Positions 8,495-14,799 of a stretch of 18,578 nucleotides of DNA are shown here, piece after piece. Source of the stretch: an uncultured Prevotella sp. (GTDB taxonomy: Bacteria > Bacteroidota > Bacteroidia > Bacteroidales > Bacteroidaceae). Below the pieces are notes generated by a model that had not been told where the DNA came from, ran no database searches, and saw only the letters and a program-made list of their open reading frames with translations. The position numbers were made by a program, and so were the translations under genes. The stretch spans positions 1 through 18,578 of the forward strand of contig CAMBBY010000003.1 in the NCBI GenBank assembly GCA_945863825.1, in the 5' to 3' direction. Position 1 is the first letter of the stretch. The number at the start of each line of letters is the position of its first letter.

Positions 8495-9937
8495 ATGCCA
8501 AAGGAATTTATAGTAGCAATAGAGCTAGGGTCATCCAAGATGACGGGTATAGCAGGCCAGAAAAATTTAGATGGCAGCATCACTGTACTAGCACTCGTGG
8601 AGGAAGACTCGTCTTCTTGCATCAGAAAAGGTGTCATCTATAACATAGACAAGACTTGCCAGAGCTTGACTAACATCATAAATAAATTGAAAACAATTCT
8701 CAAGCAAGACATTTCTCAGGTCTATGTCGGCGTAGGAGGAAGATCTATCAAGAGCGTCAAGAACATTATTGTAAAAGATTTACCTACCACATCCATCATT
8801 ACTCAGGAAATGATTAATGAACTGATGGATATCAACCGCAACATGACATATCCTGATCAGGAGATATTGGATGCTGCAACACAGGAATATAAGATAGATA
8901 ACCAATATCAGATAGACCCTGTCGGCATACAATGCAATCATCTGGAAGGTATTTTCCTCAATATCTTGTGGAAAAAGAATTTCTACAACAACATTTACGC
9001 TTGTTTTGAAAAAGCTAACATTCCTATAGCTGAAATGTACTTGGCACCTCTCGCCATGGCAGACTGCGTATTGACTGACTCTGAGAAAAGAGCAGGCTGC
9101 GCATTGATAGATTTAGGTGCAGACACGACGACGGTATCTGTATATTATAAAAATATTCTTCGCCATCTGTCAGTCATTCCACTTGGAGGCAATAATATCA
9201 CCAAGGATTTGACCTGTCTTCAGATAGAAGAGCAAGAGGCTGAGAATATGAAACTGAAATATGCTAAGGCATATACAGACATCAAGAATATCGATCCAAC
9301 TCTCAACTATTCCATCGACAAGGACAGAGTTGTAGAGAGCAAAAAGTTTATAGAGATTGTTGAAGCCAGAGTAGAGGAAATAGTTGAAAATGCCTGGTAT
9401 CAAGTCCCTATAGAATTTGCTGACAAACTCTTGGGAGGTATTATTATTACGGGTGGCGGAAGCAATATGCCTGAAATAGAGAAAGTATTCAGAAACCATA
9501 CCAATACTCCTAAAATCAGATTCGCTAAGTTTGTTACCCAAACCGTAAAAGCGAAAGATGCAAAGATCAATAACCACGATGGTACCATGAATACCATTCT
9601 GGGACTTCTTGCCAAGGGTGACATGAACTGCAGTGGGGATGAAATCAGCAACGACTTGTTCACCAATAACATGGAACGACCTCTTGCCGCAGACAGTACA
9701 CCAAAGGCTTCTCGTAACCCTAATGAAACTGCAGGAACAGGAGTTGTACCTACTCCAGCTCAAAAACGTGAAGAGGAGTTGAGAAAGAAGAAAGAAGAAG
9801 AAGAAAGACTGGCTAAAATCGCAGAAGAGGAAGAGAAAGAGCGCGAAGAGAAAAAGCGCAAAGAAAACAGTTTCCTCCATAAAGGATTCAGAAAACTCAA
9901 GGATTTCTTCCTGGATACGATTTCTGAAGAAGAATAA
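8495..9937 (+). CDS. ftsA: FtsA, actin-like membrane tether for FtsZ
   Basis: Actin-fold ATPase that anchors FtsZ polymers to the membrane. The 480 residues start with the phosphate-1 region (AIELGSSKMTGIAG, 8-21) and the 1C domain follows. The phosphate-2 region is GCALIDLGADTTTVSVY at 201-217 and the adenosine motif is GGIIITGGGSNMPE at 314-327. A long highly charged Glu/Lys stretch at 424-457, probably helical, is followed by an amphipathic segment at 459-477 (HKGFRKLKDFFLDTI core) that fits the membrane-targeting helix. The protein is longer than E. coli FtsA (about 420) because of the linker at about 378-457. It starts 50 bp after ftsQ and ends 74 bp before ftsZ; neither gap has a TAnnTTTG motif. 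Confidence 0.95.
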   Translation: MPKEFIVAIELGSSKMTGIAGQKNLDGSITVLALVEEDSSSCIRKGVIYNIDKTCQSLTNIINKLKTILKQDISQVYVGVGGRSIKSVKNIIVKDLPTTSIITQEMINELMDINRNMTYPDQEILDAATQEYKIDNQYQIDPVGIQCNHLEGIFLNILWKKNFYNNIYACFEKANIPIAEMYLAPLAMADCVLTDSEKRAGCALIDLGADTTTVSVYYKNILRHLSVIPLGGNNITKDLTCLQIEEQEAENMKLKYAKAYTDIKNIDPTLNYSIDKDRVVESKKFIEIVEARVEEIVENAWYQVPIEFADKLLGGIIITGGGSNMPEIEKVFRNHTNTPKIRFAKFVTQTVKAKDAKINNHDGTMNTILGLLAKGDMNCSGDEISNDLFTNNMERPLAADSTPKASRNPNETAGTGVVPTPAQKREEELRKKKEEEERLAKIAEEEEKEREEKKRKENSFLHKGFRKLKDFFLDTISEEE

Positions 9938-10011
9938 AAATGTTCGAATAGTAGAGTAAACGCTCTAAGAATGGACTATAATTAGGATAAACTCTAAAGA
10001 ATATAAAGATT

Positions 10012-11343
10012 ATGCAAGATAGCAAACCACATATCCTTGATTTCGGTGAACCGGAAAAGGAAAATAGCATCATCAAAGTGATCGGTGTAGGTGGTGGCGG
10101 CGGCAATGCAGTCAACCACATGTACCGGGAAGGCATTCACGATGTAAGTTTTGTACTTTGTAATACCGACAATCAGGCACTTAATGATTCTCCTGTACCT
10201 GTCCATCTCCAATTAGGAAAAGAAGGACTTGGAGCCGGCAACAAACCAGAGAAGGCAAAACAAGCTGCCGAAGAAACATTGGAAGACATCAAACATATGC
10301 TTAATGATGGTACCAAGATGGCTTTCATTACTGCAGGTATGGGCGGAGGAACAGGTACTGGAGCTGCTCCTGTCATTGCGCGCGTCAGCAAAGAACTGGG
10401 CATATTGACAGTCGGCATCGTAACCATCCCTTTCAAATTTGAAGGTCCGCGAAAAATCGACCAAGCACTCGATGGTGTTGAAGAAATGTCTAAACATGTA
10501 GATGCATTGTTGGTTATCAACAACGAAAGACTTCGTCAGATTTATCCAGATCTGGCGGTTTTGGATGCATTCGGCAAGGCAGATGACACACTAAGTGTAG
10601 CTGCCAAGAGTATCGCAGAAATCATTACTGTACACGGCCTCATCAACCTTGACTTCAATGATGTCAAAACCGTCCTCAAAGACGGAGGCGTTGCCATCAT
10701 GAGTACTGGCTATGGTGAAGGTGAAGGACGCGTCAAGAAAGCGATAGATGATGCATTGAACTCACCTCTGCTCAATGACAATGATGTTTTCAATTCTAAA
10801 AAGATCCTTCTTAGCATTGCCTTTGCAAGTGAAAAGAAAGACAATCCAGGTCTTACCATGGACGAAATGAATGACGTAAACGACTTCATGGAAAAATTTG
10901 GTGATGACTTTGAATTGAAATGGGGACTTGCCATTGACCCTGAATTAGGAAGCAGGGTCAAAGTAACCGTCTTGGCTACAGGTTTCGGATTGGAAGATGT
11001 AGAAGGTATGAACCGCCATCTCAAGAAACATACAGAAGAAGAATCCCGACGCCTTGCAGAACAAGAAGAAAAAAGAGCAGAGAACGAGGAAAGAAGAAAA
11101 AGATATTATGGAAGTGACGGTACAACGACTCAGTACAAACGTCACCCACATATCTTCCTGTTCAAGCCAGAAGATCTGGACAATGAGGATGTGATTCTAC
11201 AAGTAGAAAACACACCGACATATAAACGTACAAGACAGACTCTTGAGGAAATCCGAAACATCGCTTTAGGAAAAATCGAAGATGATGAAAACAGAAATGC
11301 AGATGGAAACGAGCCTGTCCAGGGAGTCATCAGTTTTGCATAA
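10012..11343 (+). CDS. ftsZ: FtsZ, tubulin-like division GTPase
   Basis: GTP-dependent filament-forming protein that organises the Z ring. The nucleotide site is complete: GVGGGGGNAVNHM at 25-37, the tubulin signature GGGTGTG at 111-117 and PFKFEGPRKID at 140-150. The T7 synergy loop NLDFNDV is at 212-218 and carries the catalytic acidic residues. The GTPase core ends at about 330. A short, highly charged linker at 335-365 follows, then a region at 388-408 (LDNEDV and NTPTYKRTRQ) that resembles the conserved C-terminal peptide binding FtsA. Unusually for E. coli-like models, about 35 residues follow it, ending VQGVISFA. Total length is 443. It is the last + strand gene of the dcw cluster and converges on recO. 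Confidence 0.97.
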   Translation: MQDSKPHILDFGEPEKENSIIKVIGVGGGGGNAVNHMYREGIHDVSFVLCNTDNQALNDSPVPVHLQLGKEGLGAGNKPEKAKQAAEETLEDIKHMLNDGTKMAFITAGMGGGTGTGAAPVIARVSKELGILTVGIVTIPFKFEGPRKIDQALDGVEEMSKHVDALLVINNERLRQIYPDLAVLDAFGKADDTLSVAAKSIAEIITVHGLINLDFNDVKTVLKDGGVAIMSTGYGEGEGRVKKAIDDALNSPLLNDNDVFNSKKILLSIAFASEKKDNPGLTMDEMNDVNDFMEKFGDDFELKWGLAIDPELGSRVKVTVLATGFGLEDVEGMNRHLKKHTEEESRRLAEQEEKRAENEERRKRYYGSDGTTTQYKRHPHIFLFKPEDLDNEDVILQVENTPTYKRTRQTLEEIRNIALGKIEDDENRNADGNEPVQGVISFA

Positions 11344-11347
11344 GTGA

Positions 11348-11364
11348 AATCCTCACAAAGGATT
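11348..11364. terminator. Possible weak bidirectional terminator between ftsZ and recO
   Basis: AATCCT and AGGATT form a 6-bp perfect stem with a 5-nt loop in the 20-bp gap between the convergent ftsZ and recO stops. There is no T-run on either side, so termination efficiency is doubtful. It is reported because the two genes face each other and no other structure is present. Confidence 0.3.
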
Positions 11365-12089
11365 CAGCAGAACAATTCCTGAAGTACTGACAAAGACTTC
11401 AATTCGGGAAATCCGGGAATATGAAGACGATAATATTCTATCATCACCTCTACAGAATGATTCCGCTCCTGGCGGGACATCTTGTAGAGGTGCATTGTTT
11501 TATAGTCTAATCGGAACATTTGCAAAAGATGAAAAGAATCACTTTCTGATAAATAATGAGAATGAGCAGGGACGAAAGGTACAAACTTCCCCTCATCCAA
11601 ATCAAAATACTTAGATTGTTCCAACCCTTCACTCAAATTGGGTCCAATTCCCATATAAAAACTTAATCTCATTAAAAACAGCAAATGAAAATTAGCAATT
11701 CCTTCATGAGCACCATCAAACCAAACCAAACTATCATAAACAAAATAAAATAAAGGAAGATTCTTCTGCTCAAATTTGGTAGCATACAGCAGGAACTCTG
11801 CTAAAAACAGAGAAACAGATATTTTAATAGGAGAAAAAGGAATATCCTCATAAGGATAGAGAATACCTATATTTTTAATACGCTGCAAATTCTGGCTAAC
11901 CCGGTAATCAAATTCTAAAGTTACCAAAGTCAATGGCTGGAAATATTGTCTCTTGGAATTACTCTTTGAAGATTTTGGAATTTTAACCAAAAAAGACACT
12001 CTTCCTCTGGATTCTGTCAGAAAATCCACAATAAATTGCGACTCTCCATATTTAATAGAATGTAGGACAATTGCTCTTGTTTTTTCCAT
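11364..12089 (-). CDS. recO: RecO, DNA repair protein of the RecFOR pathway
   Basis: Recombination mediator that helps RecR load RecA on SSB-coated gaps. I start it at the ATG whose first base is 12089, giving 241 residues beginning MEKTRAIVLHSIKYGE. The open frame continues 42 codons upstream, but those codons cover the promoter region and do not look like RecO. Residues 1-80 fit the OB-fold domain (AIVLHSIKYGE, RGRVSFLVK) and 85-241 the helical domain with MGIGPNL. The only cysteine is the last residue, so the four-cysteine zinc site seen in some RecO proteins is absent. Another in-frame ATG lies one codon upstream (12092). The family is diverse, so the call rests on the N-terminal pattern and size. 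Confidence 0.88.
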   Translation of the reverse strand: MEKTRAIVLHSIKYGESQFIVDFLTESRGRVSFLVKIPKSSKSNSKRQYFQPLTLVTLEFDYRVSQNLQRIKNIGILYPYEDIPFSPIKISVSLFLAEFLLYATKFEQKNLPLFYFVYDSLVWFDGAHEGIANFHLLFLMRLSFYMGIGPNLSEGLEQSKYFDLDEGKFVPFVPAHSHYLSESDSFHLLQMFRLDYKTMHLYKMSRQERNHSVEVMIEYYRLHIPGFPELKSLSVLQELFC

Positions 12090-12119
12090 CATACGAACGT
12101 TTTTAGATGATTTTGAGGG

Positions 12120-12151
12120 CAAAATTACAAAAAAACACGCATTTAGAGAAA
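12120..12151 (-). promoter_or_regulatory. Putative recO promoter (minus strand)
   Basis: Read on the minus strand, TAATTTTG (12127-12120) matches the TAnnTTTG -7 consensus. A TTTC (12151-12148) lies 20 bp upstream, one mismatch from the TTTG -33 element. Transcription would begin near 12113 and leave a leader of about 24 nt before the ATG at 12089. This supports the shorter recO start. Confidence 0.55.
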
Positions 12152-12166
12152 ATTTTCCCGAAAAAA

Positions 12167-12198
12167 TTTGCAGGATTAAAATAAATGTAGTAACTTTG
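12167..12198 (+). promoter_or_regulatory. Promoter of tRNA-Glu and probably rpsT
   Basis: TTTG (12167-12170), 20 bp, then TAACTTTG (12191-12198) is a full match to the Bacteroidota -33/-7 consensus. The expected start near 12205 leaves about 13 nt before the tRNA 5' end at 12218. No second such element is seen between the tRNA and rpsT. Confidence 0.8.
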
Positions 12199-12217
12199 CA
12201 CCCGCAAAACAACAAAT

Positions 12218-12289
12218 GGTCCCTTCGTCTATCGGTTAGGACGAGAGATTTTCATTCTCTAAAGAGCAGTTCGACTCTGCTAGGGACTA
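12218..12289 (+). tRNA. tRNA-Glu (anticodon TTC)
   Basis: A complete cloverleaf folds from the sequence. The acceptor is GGTCCCT/AGGGACT (first pair G-T), the D stem GTCT/GGAC and the anticodon stem AGAGA/TCTCT. The anticodon loop is TTTTCAT with TTC at 12251-12253. The variable loop is 4 nt, and the T arm is AGCAG/CTGCT with loop TTCGACT. The discriminator base is A at 12289, and a full CCA is not encoded (CAT follows), so CCA must be added after transcription. It reads GAA/GAG glutamate codons. It is 31 bp upstream of rpsT and likely shares its transcript. Confidence 0.96.
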
Positions 12290-12320
12290 CATAAGAAAAT
12301 AAAAAAAATAAAATATTAAG

Positions 12321-12575
12321 ATGGCAAATCATAAATCATCAATCAAGAGAATCCGTCAGGACAAAAAGAAGTCTTTGCACAATAAGTATTATGCAAAGAC
12401 AATGCGTAACGCTGTACGCAAGTTGCGCAACATGACTGATAAGGAAGAGGCTGTAAAGCTCTACCCTACAGTTCAGAAGCTTTTAGACAAATTGGCTAAG
12501 ATTAACGTTATCCATAGCAATAAGGCTGCAAACTTGAAGTCAGGTTTGGCTCAGCACATTGCTAAGTTAGGTTAA
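12321..12575 (+). CDS. rpsT: 30S ribosomal protein S20
   Basis: Small basic primary-binding protein of the 30S subunit that contacts 16S rRNA. The 84 residues start [16 protein letters not shown], a typical S20 opening. They are rich in Lys and Arg and end with a helix of the [18 protein letters not shown] type, matching the family in length and ending. The gene lies 31 bp after tRNA-Glu with no promoter or terminator between them, so it is probably expressed from the tRNA promoter. It ends 27 bp before a strong hairpin terminator. An A-rich leader precedes the ATG, with no Shine-Dalgarno sequence. Confidence 0.97.
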   Translation: MANHKSSIKRIRQDKKKSLHNKYYAKTMRNAVRKLRNMTDKEEAVKLYPTVQKLLDKLAKINVIHSNKAANLKSGLAQHIAKLG

Positions 12576-12601
12576 TATAACGTTAAAAGCTAAAAAGATA
12601 T

Positions 12602-12635
12602 ATAAGGTTGCAATTCGAAAGAATTGCAACCTTAT
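12602..12635 (+). terminator. Strong intrinsic terminator after rpsT
   Basis: A perfect 15-bp inverted repeat (12602-12616 with 12621-12635) closes a GAAA tetraloop and is followed by a T-rich stretch (TTATTTTAT). It ends the tRNA-Glu/rpsT unit. It would also be structured on the opposite strand, but no gene faces it. Confidence 0.9.
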
Positions 12636-12693
12636 TTATTTTATATCAAAACTAAGCATTTCACTATTTTTTGCAGTTTTTTAGCAACAAAAA

Positions 12694-12725
12694 TTGCATA
12701 TTCTCATGTTTTTTCCGTATCTTTG
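12694..12725 (+). promoter_or_regulatory. gyrB promoter
   Basis: TTG (12694-12696), 21 bp, then TATCTTTG (12718-12725) matches the Bacteroidota -33/-7 consensus. The expected transcription start near 12732 leaves about 20 nt before the ATG at 12751. This excludes the longer gyrB reading that would start at the same TTG. Confidence 0.8.
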
Positions 12726-12750
12726 CACGATAATAATACTAAGCAAAGAA

Positions 12751-14721
12751 ATGGCAGAAAATACAAACAACGCAAATAATTATTCAGCGAGCAACATTCA
12801 AGTCCTCGAAGGCTTGGAAGCTGTTCGTAAGCGTCCTGCGATGTACATTGGTGACATCTCAGAAAAGGGTCTCCACCATTTGGTCAACGAGACCGTTGAC
12901 AACTCCATTGATGAAGCCATGGCTGGATATTGTACAGACATTGAAGTTACAATCAATGAAGACAATTCTATCACCGTAGAAGACAATGGTCGTGGTATCC
13001 CTGTTGATATGCATGAAAAGCTTCACAAATCCGCACTCGAAGTCGTTATGACAGTACTTCACGCAGGTGGTAAATTTGACAAAGGTTCCTACAAGGTATC
13101 TGGTGGTTTGCATGGTGTAGGTGTAAGTTGTGTAAACGCACTCTCTTCACACATGAAATCTCAGGTATTCCGTGAAGGTAAAATATATCAGCAAGAATAC
13201 GAAAAAGGTAAGCCTCTCTACCCTGTCAAGGTTATTGGTGAGACTGAAAAGCGAGGTACACGCCAGCAATTCTGGCCAGACCCTACTATTTTCACCCACA
13301 CCATTTATAAATGGGATATTATCGCAAGCCGTATGCGCGAGTTGGCATTTCTCAATGCTGGCATAAAGATTACCCTTACAGATCTCCGTCCAGACGAAGA
13401 AGGAAAAACCAAGCAAGAGGTTTTCCATGCAAAAGATGGTCTGAAAGAGTTTGTAAGATACGTTGACCGCCATCGCACACACCTCTTTGATGATGTCATC
13501 TATCTCAAGACAGAGAAACAAGGCATTCCTATAGAGATTGCCATCATGTATAATACAGACTATACAGAGAATATTCACTCCTACGTAAATAATATCAACA
13601 CAATAGAGGGTGGTACTCACCTTACTGGTTTCCGCATGGCTTTAACCCGTACGCTCAAAGCTTACGCAGAAGCTGACCCATCAATCTCCAAGCAGATAGA
13701 AAAGGCAAAGGTAGAGATTGCTCCTGAAGATTTCCGCGAAGGCCTTACTGCTGTTATATCTATCAAAGTAGCAGAGCCACAGTTTGAAGGTCAGACTAAG
13801 ACCAAATTAGGAAACAGCGAAGTACAGGGTGCCGTTCAGCAGGCTGTCAATGAAGCTTTGGCAGATTATCTGGAAGAACACCCAGATGAAGCTAAGCGTA
13901 TTTGCGAAAAAGTAGTTCTGGCAGCGACAGCACGTATCGCAGCCCGCAAAGCTCGTGAAAGCGTACAGCGAAAGAACTTCATGACTGGTGGCGGTCTCCC
14001 AGGAAAACTTGCAGACTGCTCTATCAAGGATCCTAAGGAATGCGAGATATTCCTTGTCGAGGGTGACTCCGCTGGCGGTTCCGCAAAACAAGGTCGCGAC
14101 AGATTCCATCAAGCAATTCTTCCTTTGCGCGGTAAAATTCTGAATGTAGAAAAAGTACAATGGCACAAAGTCTTTGAGGCTGAGTCCGTTATGAATATCA
14201 TCCAGAGTATCGGCGTACGCTTTGGAGTAGATGGTGAAGATAGCAAAGAGGCTAATACAGAAAAGTTGAGATATGACAAGATTATCATCATGACCGATGC
14301 CGATGTCGATGGTTCTCACATCGACACACTTATCATGACTCTCTTCTACCGCTTTATGCCTAAGGTTATCGAGGAAGGACATCTCTATATTGCAACTCCA
14401 CCTCTCTACAAATGCTCATTCAAGAATAAAGTCAGCGAATACTGCTATACCGAGCAGCAGCGCCAGGCTTTCATTGATAAATACGGAGAGGGACAAGAGG
14501 ATAAAAACATTCACACACAACGATACAAAGGTTTGGGTGAGATGAATCCAGAACAATTGTGGGAAACTACTATGGATCCATCTACACGATTACTCAAACA
14601 GGTTACAATAGAGAATGCTGCACAAGCAGATGAAATTTTCTCTATGTTGATGGGTGATGATGTTGAGCCTCGCCGAGAATTCATTGAACAAAATGCAACC
14701 TACGCTAATATTGACGCATAA
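12751..14721 (+). CDS. gyrB: GyrB, DNA gyrase subunit B
   Basis: ATPase subunit of type IIA topoisomerase; with GyrA (not in the window) it introduces negative supercoils. I choose ATG 12751 (656 residues, MAENTNN start) because the promoter lies inside the 19-codon upstream extension of the open frame. The GHKL ATPase has NETVDNS with E47 and N51, VEDNGRGIP with D78, and GLHGVGVSCVNALS at 119-132. The transducer lysine loop is QTKTKLGN at 348-355. TOPRIM residues are VEGDSAGGSAK at 436-446 and DADVDGSHI at 516-524, and the tail motif is QRYKGLGEMNPEQLWETT at 590-607. It lacks the insert of about 165 residues found in E. coli GyrB. Gln173 lies where E. coli GyrB has Arg136. ParE is the alternative, but the full set of motifs and the tail favour GyrB. 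Confidence 0.93.
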   Translation: MAENTNNANNYSASNIQVLEGLEAVRKRPAMYIGDISEKGLHHLVNETVDNSIDEAMAGYCTDIEVTINEDNSITVEDNGRGIPVDMHEKLHKSALEVVMTVLHAGGKFDKGSYKVSGGLHGVGVSCVNALSSHMKSQVFREGKIYQQEYEKGKPLYPVKVIGETEKRGTRQQFWPDPTIFTHTIYKWDIIASRMRELAFLNAGIKITLTDLRPDEEGKTKQEVFHAKDGLKEFVRYVDRHRTHLFDDVIYLKTEKQGIPIEIAIMYNTDYTENIHSYVNNINTIEGGTHLTGFRMALTRTLKAYAEADPSISKQIEKAKVEIAPEDFREGLTAVISIKVAEPQFEGQTKTKLGNSEVQGAVQQAVNEALADYLEEHPDEAKRICEKVVLAATARIAARKARESVQRKNFMTGGGLPGKLADCSIKDPKECEIFLVEGDSAGGSAKQGRDRFHQAILPLRGKILNVEKVQWHKVFEAESVMNIIQSIGVRFGVDGEDSKEANTEKLRYDKIIIMTDADVDGSHIDTLIMTLFYRFMPKVIEEGHLYIATPPLYKCSFKNKVSEYCYTEQQRQAFIDKYGEGQEDKNIHTQRYKGLGEMNPEQLWETTMDPSTRLLKQVTIENAAQADEIFSMLMGDDVEPRREFIEQNATYANIDA

Positions 14722-14727
14722 TAAATA

Positions 14728-14758
14728 CAAGGCAGGCTCATTAAACAAGCCTGCCTTG
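14728..14758 (+). terminator. Intrinsic terminator after gyrB
   Basis: A perfect 11-bp GC-rich stem (14728-14738 with 14748-14758) surrounds a 9-nt loop, 6 bp after the gyrB stop. The following sequence is only moderately T-rich. It separates gyrB from the glycan-degradation genes. Confidence 0.8.
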
Positions 14759-14785
14759 CATTTATATTCAGTAATAGTACCTTAT
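14756..14785 (+). promoter_or_regulatory. Weak candidate promoter for the GH95 gene
   Basis: TTG (14756-14758), 19 bp, then TACCTTAT (14778-14785) agrees with TAnnTTTG only at TA and TT. Its TTG lies in the gyrB terminator stem. It is the best candidate in the 41 bp between that terminator and the ATG at 14800, but could be chance. Confidence 0.3.
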
Positions 14786-14799
14786 TTACCAGAAATATA

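Noticed and set aside
9170..9880. A 236-codon minus-strand open frame opposite ftsA
   Set aside because: Its long Phe/Leu runs are the antisense of the Glu/Lys-rich FtsA linker. No start context or family match.
9956..9971. Small inverted repeat TAGAG/CTCTA between ftsA and ftsZ
   Set aside because: Only 5 bp with no T-run and no promoter motif; too weak to call a terminator or control element inside this operon.
12148..12157. Perfect 10-bp palindrome GAAAATTTTC between the recO and tRNA-Glu promoters
   Set aside because: In such AT-rich DNA a palindrome of this size is expected by chance, and no second copy is seen, so an operator cannot be supported.
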